In this document: positions 49,560 to 61,084 of the stretch, piece by piece | Layout of the letters: the number at the start of each line of letters is the position of its first letter | Numbering within the stretch: position 1 is the stretch's first letter | NCBI RefSeq assembly: GCF_018139145.2 | Contig: NC_059478.1 | Coordinates: 31,867,001 to 31,931,000, forward strand | Source of the DNA: Gymnogyps californianus | Lineage: Eukaryota > Chordata > Aves > Accipitriformes > Cathartidae | Direction of reading: 5' to 3' | Length of the DNA: 64,000 nt | Translations under genes and position numbers: made by a program | The notes under the pieces: model-generated | Told to the model about the DNA's origin: nothing | Databases searched by the model: none | The model's input: the letters and a program-made list of their open reading frames with translations, nothing else

Positions 49560-52050
49560 CTAAACCTGCAAAGAAAACAGAAAATGAAATAGTATTCAAA
49601 ATTCCCTCAAAAACTCTTTGACCTCATTAAAAAAATTCAGTCAGTGAAAACTCTTAAAATCCTGGACTCCATCCTAAAAGGCAGTTAAAAGGAAAAGCCA
49701 CTGTGGGCACAAGAAGAAGTTTAATTGCAGAGATGAATGAGGGAAGTTCTCATCTCTCAGCAGTAAACCTTTTAGTATTTATGACATTGAAATTACACTG
49801 CATAAACAAAGGAAAAGTTAGAAAAGGGCTGGCTTCATAAAGAATGGCACATTGTTGTGCCAGCCTGATTACCTCACGTCTGTTTTCATACAGGCACCCA
49901 GCTTTTGCAGAGCAGCCTGCAGTTCCCTCCAGCTCCCCAGCCAAGGGCAGTGGGAAAAGCCTCCTTTGCCAAAAGGAAAAAGACCAAACAAAAAGACCAC
50001 CTTCACTAGAAAACAGTTTCAAAATATACGATATCCTGTTGTGAAACTTTCAGGAGAAGTTGCAACAGATTAAATAGCACCCATTTGGTTGTCTGAGCCA
50101 AATACATCTGCGGTGGCAAAGTACAGGTGGCTGCTGGTGTTGTATGCTTGTATCGAATGGTAGAAGCGCAAGCTGGTAAAGAGTCCGTGGCCTCTCTTTG
50201 CTCTGAGCCATACACATGGTGACGGTAAAATGAAGGAAGCAACTCTAACAAAGTAAACACTTGACAAAGTTTAAGTCCACACTGTACGTATGGTGAGGTC
50301 TGGCACTTTTGCTTCCTGACCCATTGGTGCTGAGTCCTAACTTCAAGCACAAGCACGCATGCATCTTGCTAGGAGGCAGGGGTGCTGGTGCACACGCTGC
50401 GCAGCAAATGCCTGTACCTGCGCAATCTCTTCTCTTGTGCTCCGCTCCACTTACCGAAATCCCAAAGGTTACAGCCAGCCGTCCACAGAAAAGAACAGAG
50501 AAGCAGCACTTGCACGGGAAGATTCAGTACCAAGTCTGCTTCTGTACAAATTGCTCTCAAGCCAAAGAGTTTTAGTTACAAGTGTGCATACGTTATAGAA
50601 ATAATTACATCATTTTTAAAGGTAATAAATAAGCAGACAGTAAGCAAGGTTGGAAAGGGGTAGGGAAGAGAGAACAGGTCAGCAGGCAGCAGGATATGAA
50701 GCAGAAGAAAGTTAAAGCATACAAAAATTCTCTAATTTATCTTACCGAATAGTCTTACTGAACTAAGGCTAATAAATAAATTAAATTATATCAGGCACAA
50801 GTTAACTAGCAAAGTATGAGAAATAAAATAAAGTGAATGAATAAAATTGTTGGAAGTATCTATAGACTCATCTATATTGCTTAATACAGTGCAGGTAAAG
50901 ACACTGAAGCTAGCCGAAGGCGTAGACACAAAGCGAATTGGTCTGCCTGAACCCCAGGATGCTCCGGGCACTGCTCCCAGCAGAAACTTAGAGCCAGCCG
51001 GGGTACGGGTATACAGTGAAGCACAGATGTACATGTTTGTCAAGCATAGTTAGTGGTCACACTGCCAGAAGAAAAACAGCAGATAAACAGTGGCTAAATC
51101 ATACTATTCTCAGTGGTTGATGTAGCCATTAAAAACACCAAAGAATATGACGAGTTCGAGGCATCATCTTGTCACAGGGCCTGCCAGTGCACTGCTGTGT
51201 CTGTGCACTTGCTGAAATTAGAAGCTGGGCATTTCCACCACTCTGCTGTCAACTAGCCAAGGGTCAGGCTGTTCACTTTCCCCCTGTGTCCCCCCGCCAC
51301 CATGCTGTGTCCTCTCCCTGAAGGTCACGCTCTCAGGAACCCCTGTGCTCCAGTGACTACTCACAACAATGGAGCTCCTTAGGAGTACACAGCTTTTAAA
51401 AGGATCAAGGTAACATCTTCTGCCTACACAAAGTCTATTGCAATTGTTCCAAAAGGGCCTTTGGGCATCGCTAAGGTAAAGTGCTTATAAAGCTAATAGT
51501 TATTCAAAACATAGGCCTGAGAGAGAGCGAGCGCACAGCATCCAGCAAGCCATGCAGCAGCTAAATGAGGGATTAGAGGTGCTCACAGAAACCACACTCC
51601 AGTTATTCAACAGAAAGGGAGGAAGTTTTGTTCCAAATAAATTAGTGGAACTAATTAGGCAGCAAGCAGGAATCAGACTAAACTACCATGTTACACAGTA
51701 AATAAACTCAGCCTTAAGTGCCCCCAGAGAAACTCAATACAGGTGTCACGTCTCCTCTCACAAGAGGAGAGGAGGGTACCGGCAGCCTCCAGTTACCCAG
51801 CTGGTTTTTAAGCTGTCTGCTCTGGTTTTTAAAATCTCGAGTGGGTGGTTGGAGGCTGATTCATGGTGTGACCCACAGCTGAGTTCCGACCAAACATCCT
51901 CATCTTGGACAAAAACATCTGGGACTGTTTTCTCCAACGGTAAGCAAGAGGGTTGCAGTTGATCTCCCTGCAAGGGATTAACCAAACTGCTACGGCATTT
52001 CCACAGTCGAGGATTATGACAGACTGCTCATCCAGAGGCAGGAGGGAAGC
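49560..52050. other. Non-coding block, no gene seen
   Basis: GC-richer patches around 49850-50600 leave frames open on both strands, the longest about 116 codons on minus at 50006-50356. None is recognised. An exon-like stretch near 51881-51938 (CCCACAG to ACG/GTAAGC) has a poor acceptor. The Kozak-context small ORF at 51302-51382 is listed separately. Confidence 0.5.
51302..51382 (+). other. 26-codon small ORF in ideal Kozak context
   Basis: The start lies in CCGCCACCATGC, a textbook strong vertebrate initiation context, and the frame runs 26 codons to TAG. The product has three proline residues in its first half and no recognised motif. It is within reach of chance and there is no evidence of a transcript. 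I list it because the initiation context is unusually good. Confidence 0.12.
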
Positions 52051-52059
52051 TGGATCTTG

Positions 52060-52145
52060 CAGCCTCAGCTCGACTGCAGACTTGCTGCCAAATGAGCTAA
52101 CTTGTCTGTGCCTTTTACAGTCTATAAAATGGGCACAGCCCTAGA
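52060..52145 (+). repeat. MIR-like SINE relic, plus orientation
   Basis: The run CTAACTTGTCTGTGCCTTTT then CAGTCTATAAAATGGGCACAG matches, in order, the conserved MIR core segment 'TTAACTTCTCTGTGCCTCAGT-CCATCTGTAAAATGGG'. Only this central portion is recognisable. Confidence 0.55.
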
Positions 52146-52660
52146 CACGTCAGAGGCATTTTAACTGACTGACTTAAAATGCTTCCAGGTTTTTATCTGA
52201 CATATCATTGCATCAGAAGGATTTGCAAAATCTTTCCACCTTGCATTCAGCCCTTCTCCAATACACCATGACCGACACACCATCATACATTATCATCACC
52301 TAGTTAATTTGAACTTTAAAGCCAGCTATAGGCTACTCAATTCATAGTTTTATTTGGCTTTTGAATCTTCTGTGTATGTTGGATTAAACTGCACAGCTAT
52401 CAGTGCTAAACCAAGTCAGACACTCTTATCATGCCCTTACTGTAAAGCAAGGAAATTCAGAACCATATTTAATTGCATGGCCCTTTATATTTTGACTTGC
52501 CAACAGCCAAGCCAGCTGTCATATAATGAGCAGCATGAACCAGCAAGACAGAAGAGGTGGATTTCTTTAAGCACAGTGCAGAAATCATGTTAGAAATTAT
52601 TTTCCTGGTTGTTTGATAATCCATAGCTGTATAACTAATAACCATATTGATGCCCATGGG

Positions 52661-52684
52661 AAAAAAACAAAACAAAACAAAACC
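52661..52684. repeat. (AAAAC)n microsatellite
   Basis: Seven A followed by about four CAAAA units ending in CCCC. Could be the remains of a retroposed A-rich tail, but no element body was recognised next to it. Confidence 0.8.
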
Positions 52685-53675
52685 CCTAGCCTCAACTAAA
52701 TTCTAACTTTTAACTTGTACCATTTTCCTTAACATTATAAAGTGTTTATTATCAAAATGCTGATATAGAAGTGGAAAACATTCTGTCTAATGAGTATGTG
52801 TGTATTTGCTGGAGTCCCCAGGAGGTTTCTCCAAATGAGGTGCTCACTTCAATGAACCTAACATGGTAATTAATAAACTCACTAAACAGACTGGGCTGTT
52901 GAAGAAAAGAATTGAAGGAAACTCTGCCACGATGGAAGGGTTTTCAAAAATACCGTGAAGAGTACACAGAAGGAAAGACATTTTTAAAAGGCAAATGAGG
53001 GCAGCTAGAGTGAAAGATGAAGAGTGAAAAAGTGGTCAACAAAACAGAACTTTTCTGGGTGGACAGACAGATTACAGGCTATGAACCAAGGCATCAAAGC
53101 CTCCACACCATCTCATGCTCCACTCTGGACAGGCTGGGAATTTTTGCTTAGTCCTTATTTTAAAAGGTTACATTAGTGCTTACTGTATTTTGCCTGCTGT
53201 GAAGTTACGATTCCTCTCCATGAATTATATTAAACTGATTTTTGTGTCTATTTAATGTGGTGGTTTCTTTCGGTTTTTGTCAATAAATTGGATTCCTAAA
53301 TTATATATAGCATTATTAAGCATCCCAGTCAATTATTAAAAAAATACATCAGTGATAACTATCAAAAATTTATTTGGTGCTAAAAAGACATTAACACATG
53401 ATTGCTGGAGTAGTAATTTTTATTTGCTGGTTTTCCATTACGATGCACTGACCACGATACCGCTCACAGTAGGACTTCATTCATTTCCACTTAAGAAGAG
53501 GAAACAATTTTGCAAAATTACTGCAGATCTTAATACCACAGGTTCTGCTTTTATACACAGGCCTGCAAAAAAGGGAATAAGTGTCTGCTTTGATGGCTTT
53601 TCTCTGCAATACTTTTTGTGGTTTTCCCCCAAAGTTTTGGTATATCTATAACTGCTGTAAGCCATCATTCCACAC

Positions 53676-53700
53676 CTCCTCCTCTTCCTCTTCCTCTTCC
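53676..53700. repeat. (CTCTTC)n microsatellite
   Basis: A 25-base C/T run made of CTC then CTCTTC-type units. It is short and simple. Confidence 0.8.
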
Positions 53701-53959
53701 GTCTGCACGTGTAGTACTTGCCCAAGGGTTTGTGGTCAGCACAGACTGCAAGAGGCCTTGCTGCTGAGGGTTTGCAGGATCAAGTCTCCTGGCAAATGCG
53801 GGAATGGCCTCTCTGCCTCCGGTTATCCCCAAGAGTTTCATCGTGTCTCTGGGCTAGGGACACAATCTATCAGCCAGTGAGAAACAGAGTTTAGGTTGCT
53901 GGAAAGACCATTTAGTTTTAAGTTAATTGAAAACAAATCTTCTCAGGCAAGGGGACAGG

Positions 53960-54140
53960 AGCTTCCCCATGGTTAGGGTACTCACTTGGGATTTGCAAAG
54001 CAAAGGTCCAAGTCTCAGGTCTACCTGATTCAAGCCCTGCTTCCCCATCACAGATATTAATGCATCAACTACTGATTCTGGGTGATGGTCCCTCTTCTCC
54101 ACCCTGAAAGGCTGCTCTGACTTCTCCACTCTCAAAGATT
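53960..54140. repeat. Probable ancient interspersed repeat
   Basis: The left part (GGTTAGGGTACTCACTTGGG, then CAAGTCTCAGGT, then GATTCAAGCCCTGCTTCCCC) follows an old amniote repeat pattern of the type 'GGTTAGGGCACTCACCTGGGA ... GACC-GGTTCAA-TCCCTGCTCT'. That pattern is tRNA-like in look, and family members in reptiles often carry an inverted second half. The right half (54085-54135) is too diverged to confirm. I cannot name the family. Confidence 0.4.
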
Positions 54141-54179
54141 GTAGTCAATCCTGATGCCAAAACCAGGAACTTTTATGAA

Positions 54180-55880
54180 GTCCGTAAAACCTATGACTGA
54201 AGAAATGTTTCTCACCCAGCTACGAAGATCAGTTCATGATGATGCATTTTCACCTCTTCCTCTTTCAGCAAGTCATGTGTGAAAGAAAACAGAATGTGCA
54301 AGGGGACAGCAGGTCTTTCGTGCATGTGTGTTTTGTGTGAGACACACACAGCACGTCTCAGCGGTGAGAAAGCGTAACACCATGTCACACTCCGACTTTT
54401 CAAAACAACCACTGTTCGTTTGGAAAAGCCTTTAATTCACTGAGCTGCCGGCCATATAGGATGGCTCCAAATTGTTGAAAGTCTCATAACTGCTGTTTAA
54501 TACTGCAACATATAGTAGGAATGCATGTGGTAATTAGAGACTATCTACAATTATGACTACGGCAGGGGGGAAACAAGCAGACACGATGACACATGCTGTA
54601 CTGTTTAAGTTGTCCACAAGGCTGTTGGTGAGAGGAAGACGCAATGCTGCCCCAACACTAGTGCTGGGAAGGGATGCCAAAGCTGTCAATTCCAAAACTT
54701 TGCCCTCCCAAAAATAAAAAAAAAAAAACAACCAAATGTTGTTGCTGTTATCAAATGCAGAGGGACACAGCTCATTTTCATGATACTAAAGCCCAAAAAT
54801 GGGGAAAATTAATCCCTGTACAAAGCCACAGGTTGACCTTCTTAAGAAACAGGCAAAACTTCTTTCCCCTACCATTTGCACTGCAGAGTCCACATGGCCG
54901 CTGCCAGCACAAGATAACTCTCCAGCCGCTCCTATGTGTTAGCTGCCTAATTGCCAGCTAAGTTTCCATCCTGAATCCTTCCCGTCAGTGCTGGCTGGTA
55001 ATGACTGATGAAGCAGACAGCACACAGCCTGATTTCTTGGATAGCAGGTTGCTGTTGCAAAGCCGGCAGTTAAGAAAAATCTCGTTCTGAATCTTTAGAT
55101 GGACCGCGTTTGATGAGGAAGTCATTGAGGGAGCAAGGATAAATGCGAGGCACCAAGATGTAATACTGAAGAGTCTCACATTTGATAGCATAGCTGCTCT
55201 TTAAAGAGCCCTGTTACAGATGTGCTTGGGAACACTCTCAAAGCAATTGCACAGTTGTAGAGGGGTGTTAACATGAGGCAGCTGCCTCCCTGCCGGTCAG
55301 TGTATCCACGATGCGTAACCGGTCCAGTCTCAAGCCTGAGGAAGGACCTCTCCTCCTCTGGCTCTCTGTGTACGAACTCCAGACTAAATAATCTCTGCTA
55401 CATACATGCATTCGCTTCAGCAGGGCATATCACTTCCATCCTCCTTGTTAAAGCCTACTTTCAAACAAGCCGCAGGTCATTTCTGTTCCATGTCAGTCAG
55501 GGCAGAGAGTAAGGGAAGGCCAGAAACGACACAGTTTTAATCCCAAATCTAGCACGAGGCAGCAAGACTTCAGAAGTTGCCAAACAGAGGGCAGGTGGCT
55601 GAGGAGAGGTGGCCAAGTGGAGCTGCAGAAGCACAATCTTGTCAGAAACTGGTTTTAATCCTAAATACCAGCCTAGGGTTTACGGGTCAATCTGTATGGC
55701 AGAAGCTCTGCCTTTCACGACTGTATCCCCTCCATCCTCTTCAGGCAAGTTGATCAAGGACAGGCTTTACAGCAATACATGGGCATGTTGGCAGTCATTC
55801 ATGAAAACAAAGATGAGAGGGGGGGAAAAAAAAAGGGCAGAACGGACTTCAACAACGCAAAAAGGGCAACACTGAATCAC
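54180..55880. other. Non-coding block, no gene seen
   Basis: No gene recognised. It includes a 12-base A run ending at 54728 and a CTCF-core-like CAGAGGGCA near 55587 whose flanks do not fit the full CTCF motif. Open frames at 55273-55875 are unrecognised. Confidence 0.5.
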
Positions 55881-55884
55881 AAAG

Positions 55885-56061
55885 TCAGCAGAGAAAACAG
55901 TGTACCTGAATGCAGTTATCCACAGTACGACTGAAGCACTTGACAGTCTCCATATCCAGTTGGAAACAGTTCCCACACTCCTGAAACGCGCAAGCTGCTA
56001 AGGCAGCTGCTGAACCCAACGTCAGAAAATGGCCCACTTGAAATTTTGGAATAAACATCAT
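55885..56061 (-). other. Small ORF, 58 codons, cysteine-rich with signal-like N-terminus
   Basis: The minus-strand frame begins with two adjacent ATG codons, with A at -3 of the first. A TAG lies in frame a short way upstream, so the start is defined. Residues about 9-25 are hydrophobic and alanine-rich and end in LAACA, resembling a weak signal peptide. The remainder has six cysteines in about 33 residues (spacings 2, 9, 7, 4, 2). At codon 52 the sequence CAG/GTACAC could act as a donor, which would make it a first coding exon instead. The cysteine spacing does not match beta-defensins or the Ly6 fold exactly. It may be chance. Confidence 0.2.
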
Positions 56062-59000
56062 TCTTTTCACTGGTGGAGTCTACAGCTTAGAGGGATGCTG
56101 AGGAACATCTTTGCTTTTCTGACACTCTTCTCAGTTGGAAAAACATTTATCTTTGCTGCAATATGCTGAAAATCTTTACTGTGCTTGAGCCCTGGTCTTC
56201 ACAATCAGATCTCACCCCTAAAATTCACAGCCAGCTCCCCAAGGAGGGAAGGAGGAGCGCATGGACACAAAGCTACAGTTTCCTTCTGGTTTTGAAGGAA
56301 CGCGCTGAGGAACTGCCTCCCTGCGAGGAAGATAGTTTTGGATCCACCTCTATCATATGCTGAAGCAACATTCCTGATGCTGAAGCGACTCTCCTAACTT
56401 TCTGCAATTACTGAGGGAGCTGGCAAACACAAATTTGGGGAAATGCAGTAGCATCCCAAGGAGCCTGACAATCTGCTCCCCTGTGTGTTCTTGGTGCTCA
56501 CTCCCCTGGCTTCGTCCCAGTCCTCTTCATCCCAAATTTCTCTGACTATCCTGACCCTTAATCTCTTTCCTCTATATGCCTTTTCAGCTATTCCCTTAAC
56601 CACACACACACACTCCCCATGACATATATAATAAAAATGCAGCTCATAAAAACAGAGAAATAAAATTGAATGTTGAACTCTTGACATTTGCTATCCATTA
56701 CTGTATTTGTACGCACTGTCTTTTCCCACTGCTCATTATCATTTGTCTCCGTATCAGCCCTCGTGGTTTTTTAATCCAATTCTCACAGTATTTGATACTT
56801 TATATAATCGCATACTTTGAAAAGCTGGAGAATCTCAGCTTTTAATGTGAGAATCTCAGCTTTAGTCAAAGTGATTTTCTACCTGCTGGGTTTTGAAAGA
56901 GGGGTGCGCAGAAGGAAGAGAAAATCCTGAATACATAAATTCTCAGGGGCTCAAATGACACAATGAAAAAGCTAGACCAAAAAACGTAAAGGGGAAAAAA
57001 AAAATTTTTTTTTCATTTTAATGAAGTCAACTTTCTAAGCCAATCTCATGAGGAAACAGGCAGTAAGAGTGTGACCTACACGGCCTCTACAGCTATAAAG
57101 GGGACTGGTCTAGATTAACACTAATGTCCGGATTAGCTAATATCTGTTTCAGGAGACAGTGCGACACAGCATTAAAACCTTCAGAAAATCTTGGCTCTCT
57201 ATCTAGACAGATGTGGGCAGAACTGTCTTTAAGCACAACATTTTTCAAAGCTTTCCATGAGGCACTGAGGTGAATCTTTGTTTAACTGTAATTGGATTTC
57301 CAATGGCAAGAGGTTCGGCCGTTCAGAAACCAGATAAAGGATGAGCCGGGGACAAGGGGGAGAAAGTCCCAAGTCAATTGCTGTTTACTGGGCAGTCGAT
57401 TTCTCGTGAACGGGTCAGAGGACCGATATTGTTGAGACCTCGTCTTCAGAGCTTAACAAGCTGAATTATTCTCAAGTTGACATTTTTCTTGGTTTTGGAA
57501 AGTTTTAAAATTCTCCATCAAATCTCTGTTCATGCCACAAAATCTGGTTTGCTATAAAATAATCTCGTTACAAGATTTCCAAGGGTTCACAATGTGCCCC
57601 ACAGTTTACAGATGTCTTAAGTTATCCTCAAACATCACTTTTAAAGTCTGCATGTTAATAAGGTGTGATGTATGAAATTCTCTTTACTTTTGATACTTTT
57701 ACTTTGTGATCATTTCATATCTCCTTTCTGTTCAGGAAGCCATTGAGGGACTCATTTTAGCTGCAAAGCTCTCTCTTCGCATCTTGATGTGCTCAGGGAA
57801 ATATTGGAATGGTTTTGATATGATAAATATTTATTTTTTATTTTTGCACAAAAATAGCATTTCCATTCATTTGAAGCAGGAGTTATGAATCTGATTAGAA
57901 ATTTGGAAGCAAACAGGCAGCTTCTAGTTACCTGCTTTTTGCAGGTTATTCTGTTTCTCACTTCAGGCCTAAATACCAGCCTATGAGGATACTTGCACCA
58001 CCTTCTGAAACACATAACTCAGATACAGTTAATTGTAAAAAAAACATTTTTTACATATCTGACATGCGACTCTAACTGCATAAAGAGATTATTAAAAGAT
58101 TTACTTGCCCATTGATAACCAACTTGAGAACCAGCCATGCCGGCTAGACTCAGTGAAATGCCTTGAGGCCTACCATGCCACGCCCATTTTATAATAATAC
58201 ATTTTTTCTTCACCACTGAACTCTAAATAGTAATTATTGACAGTTACCCTAATCCTTTCAGCTGTGTTTTCCCAATCACAGCTTAAAAAAAAAAAAATCA
58301 ACATGATTTTTTGTAGCCAAAATTAAAGCACTGTATATGTCACCACTGCCAAAATATATTCAGAGAAGTATATCTGCATCTACAGACCCTCTCACCAAAA
58401 TCAAATATTGTATATATGTATTGCATAAAATCAACTTGAGGATGCTGTTATCCTAGGACTGTAAAATACGTTCAATGCATCATGTTTTGATGCTTTCTAC
58501 TGACTATATCATAGCTGATACAGGTCATTTCAGATTGGACTTGAATTTTGAATATATGCATTAAAATGTAACCAGTCCTAGGGAAGAAAAAAATATACCT
58601 GTGCTTCAAACGTGACAGCAAATGAAACTCAATTTTTCATTAATAGAGAATCATTACTCAGTGCGATGTGGAAAGTCTAGAGGAAACTTGGGGCATACCT
58701 TCTGAAGGGCTAATCTGTTACAAGGACTTACAATTTGACAAGTGGTGTATAAAAACCACCCTTAAAGAATATACTAGAGCAATAAATCTACTAACTCAGC
58801 AAAGCAGAAAAAGGTCACAAGCATTTAGCTATCCTGTGATGTCAGCTACTTCACTGAAATGATTCTAGATTTCAGGTTAAATTTAACATTGATTTCCAGT
58901 CAAGCACTGCATCTGTTTACACAAGACACCACATTTAGCCCACAAATTATCACAGTTAGCCTCCTTCTTGCCTCATTTTAGTTACTATACAATAAACAGA

Positions 59001-59215
59001 AAGCAGTGGACTTCCCTCCTATGAAGTCCCTGAATACAGTTTTCAGATCTTCCGGTACTCAAGCAAGAGTATGACACGTGGACATTCAGAAGTCTTAGCT
59101 GGCCACGCACTTGAAACCTGCCTATAAGCAATCGTGATCAGTTCCTGATGAGCACACACAGGAACTGGTCGGTCTCTTACATGAAGTGGGAAAGCCAATA
59201 CCAAATAGAGTAACT
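56062..59215. other. Non-coding block, no gene seen
   Basis: No gene recognised. It includes a (CA)6 run at 56600-56613, a hairpin and tandem repeat at 56820-56864, adjoining A and T runs near 56995-57013, and a CpG-retaining stretch at 57315-57445. A small stem (ACCTGC TTTTT GCAGGT) lies near 57932-57948. Confidence 0.5.
56820..56864. repeat. 21-base-period duplication with nested hairpin
   Basis: GAGAATCTCAGCTTTA appears at about 56828-56843 and again at 56849-56864. The first copy also forms a perfect 8-bp stem (AAAAGCTG/CAGCTTTT) with an 8-base loop. Slippage or a small local duplication is the simplest origin. Confidence 0.6.
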
Positions 59216-59216
59216 A

Positions 59217-59251
59217 CTTAATGATACCTATCTCCTCTTAATGATACCTAT
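59217..59251. repeat. 15-base direct repeat, period 20
   Basis: CTTAATGATACCTAT occurs exactly twice, at 59217-59231 and 59237-59251, separated by five bases. A homopolymer of 23 A lies about 65 bases further on. The pair looks like a local duplication. Confidence 0.7.
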
Positions 59252-59309
59252 AGAGAGCAACTTCACACATCGTGGTATTGGTAGTAGACTCACAGAAAAG
59301 GTTATGAGT

Positions 59310-59317
<8 letters not shown>

Positions 59318-59340
<23 letters not shown>
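59318..59340. repeat. 23-base poly-A run
   Basis: The longest homopolymer I noticed in the window. A retroposed tail was considered, but the sequence before it is not recognised and I see no flanking target-site duplication. Confidence 0.9.
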
Positions 59341-59445
59341 GATGGATTTTCCTCCAGTTTGGCATCATCATCAGACATTAAGTACTGAAACTGCTACACT
59401 TGATCAGTAAATGTTCTGTCACAGTTACATCAGAGTCGAGTCTTC

Positions 59446-59487
59446 CCCCTCACCACCCCCCGACCCCAACAGTGAGACAGACACCAG
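59446..59487 (+). other. C-rich tract and 15-nt micro-exon-like segment
   Basis: A C-rich polypyrimidine tract (59441-59470) ends in CAACAG, and 15 bases later comes CCAG/GTAAGA, a strong donor. The 15-base length is typical of in-frame neuronal micro-exons, and one phase avoids the TGA at its start. The C runs would be G runs on the minus strand and could form a quadruplex, which is an alternative reason for the composition. Confidence 0.13.
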
Positions 59488-59489
59488 GT

Positions 59490-61080
59490 AAGATGTGCCG
59501 GTACAATATGTACAATCTGCATAAGCATTAAGCAGACAAAGGGAAATCAAATAACAAGAGAAAAAGTAGAGATCATGATTTTCTTTAGGCATTCATTAAT
59601 GTCTATTCAAATATAAATACTGAATAAAAATCCGCATTTCATATCGTGGGAGAGTACACTTGTGCCAAATCCTTTGGAGATTTGGTTCAAGAACAGTTCA
59701 TCCCTATCTGAAGATTTGCCTGAAATACTGCCAAAACCCACTAACACTTTATGTTAGCTGAAATAAAAGCTACTGTTGCAGAAGAGAGAAATGCAAAGGA
59801 GCTTCACAGGACTGTGTTCCCACTCCTGTCTGCATACTCATGTACCTGATCAAATCTTCTTTGGTCTTTGCCTTCCTGCTACAACTTCAACTGTGCCCAT
59901 TTTGAAAAGCAGCACAACACACCAACAGCAGATTTCTTCCAAGTTATCTACATCGTAATCATCAGAGGAGGTACCTCTGAATCTTTCATTTCTTTTCTAG
60001 GTTTTATTGGTGCCTTTCCTGTTATCCACAGAAATCAAATTGTGAACAGTTCACGAAAATTCTTGTGTGATCCCTGTTCTCAGCCTCTTCTCTCCTACTC
60101 ATCAACTCAGGGACTCAGATTTGTGCGCACACACAAGACAAACATCAACATAAACAATTTCAGGTTTGGACTAAATCAGGAATCTGTCACAGCGAATTTT
60201 CTGTCTCTAGTGGAACAGATGTGGAACAGGGACAGGGAAGAGATCTCTAAGCTAGAAAAATCCCCAATACCACAGATCTCCAAAGTCAGATCTCTGTTCT
60301 TCGTTGCGGTGCAGAGAGCAGATCCTGCGCAACACTCACGCTGGTTGTGCCCACACTCCCCTGCACAGTGCAGGGATGCTGCTGATCAGCTCGGAGGAGT
60401 GACGGTTATGATTGCCATGGTACGATGGTACCTGGAGAAAGGGTGACAGTCCCCGAATGCACAGGGAGTAGAGGCCAGCCCTCCTTGCTGCATCAAGTAC
60501 GCCCATGATGTAGGGCTACCTGATGTGAATGGCAGCTGCACATCCTCGATCGCTGGTTGCGTATTTACCAGCAAGCTGCTCAAGGAGGTTCCTTCAACTC
60601 AGTCAAGTTGCTTTACTACTTCTAAACACACACCTACAACCTGTTTGCTCTGTTCTTACACGTGCTACTCTATCAACAGAAATATTCAAGCTCATTCGAG
60701 CAGGTTGTCAAAAGCACTTGCAAGAAGAGATTTTGTACTTCAGAGGATTCTCATCAGCTACCAGGTTCCTCTTCAAGAGAAAGAGGAGTAATACAACTGT
60801 CCTGATTAACCTGGATTTCTGCAACATCTAACACTTGCAAACAGAATACTCACGAACACCCTGTGAGCTGAAAATCGTCAGCAGTCATCTTCCCATAGCT
60901 TGTTCTGGTTTCTTGTAAACAAGAACACTGGAGCAAACAGGACACGTACATATTCATTTCACAGCATACTGAATTTGTTAACATAATACTGAGTACCAGT
61001 TAACCAAGGGAGATGCACAGACCTGCAGGACTGAAAGCCTGTCACCTGTACTGGTCAAATTAGGGATCTACACTCTCCAA
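59490..61080. other. Non-coding block, includes an unrecognised 192-codon open frame
   Basis: A plus-strand frame is open at 59868-60446. It starts at TTG and its first in-frame ATG comes only after more than half its length. No domain, repeat or family is recognised. A good acceptor (TTTCTTTTCTAG) falls inside it near 60000, but no strong donor follows in a suitable place. I treat it as chance with low confidence either way. Confidence 0.45.
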
Positions 61081-61084
61081 CATA

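Larger units (their letters stand above)
52150..53955. other. Non-coding block, no gene seen
   Basis: AT-rich sequence with no recognised gene. It contains an AAAAC microsatellite at 52661-52684 and a CTCTTC microsatellite at 53676-53700, both short. Open frames at 53352-53880 overlap on both strands and are unrecognised. Confidence 0.55.

Noticed and set aside
55580..55600. CTCF-like core CAGAGGGCA
   Set aside because: Core fits but flanking bases do not match the longer motif.
55663..57980. Shared 15-mer CCTAAATACCAGCCT at about 55663 and 57966
   Set aside because: A few shared 15-mers are expected by chance in 64 kb, and the match does not extend.
59150..59340. Processed pseudogene ending in the 23-base A run
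   Set aside because: Upstream sequence is not recognisable as any transcript, and no target-site duplication is visible.
59868..60446. 192-codon open frame on plus, the longest in the window
   Set aside because: Starts at TTG; the first in-frame ATG comes past the middle; no domain or family; length is within reach of chance for this much sequence.
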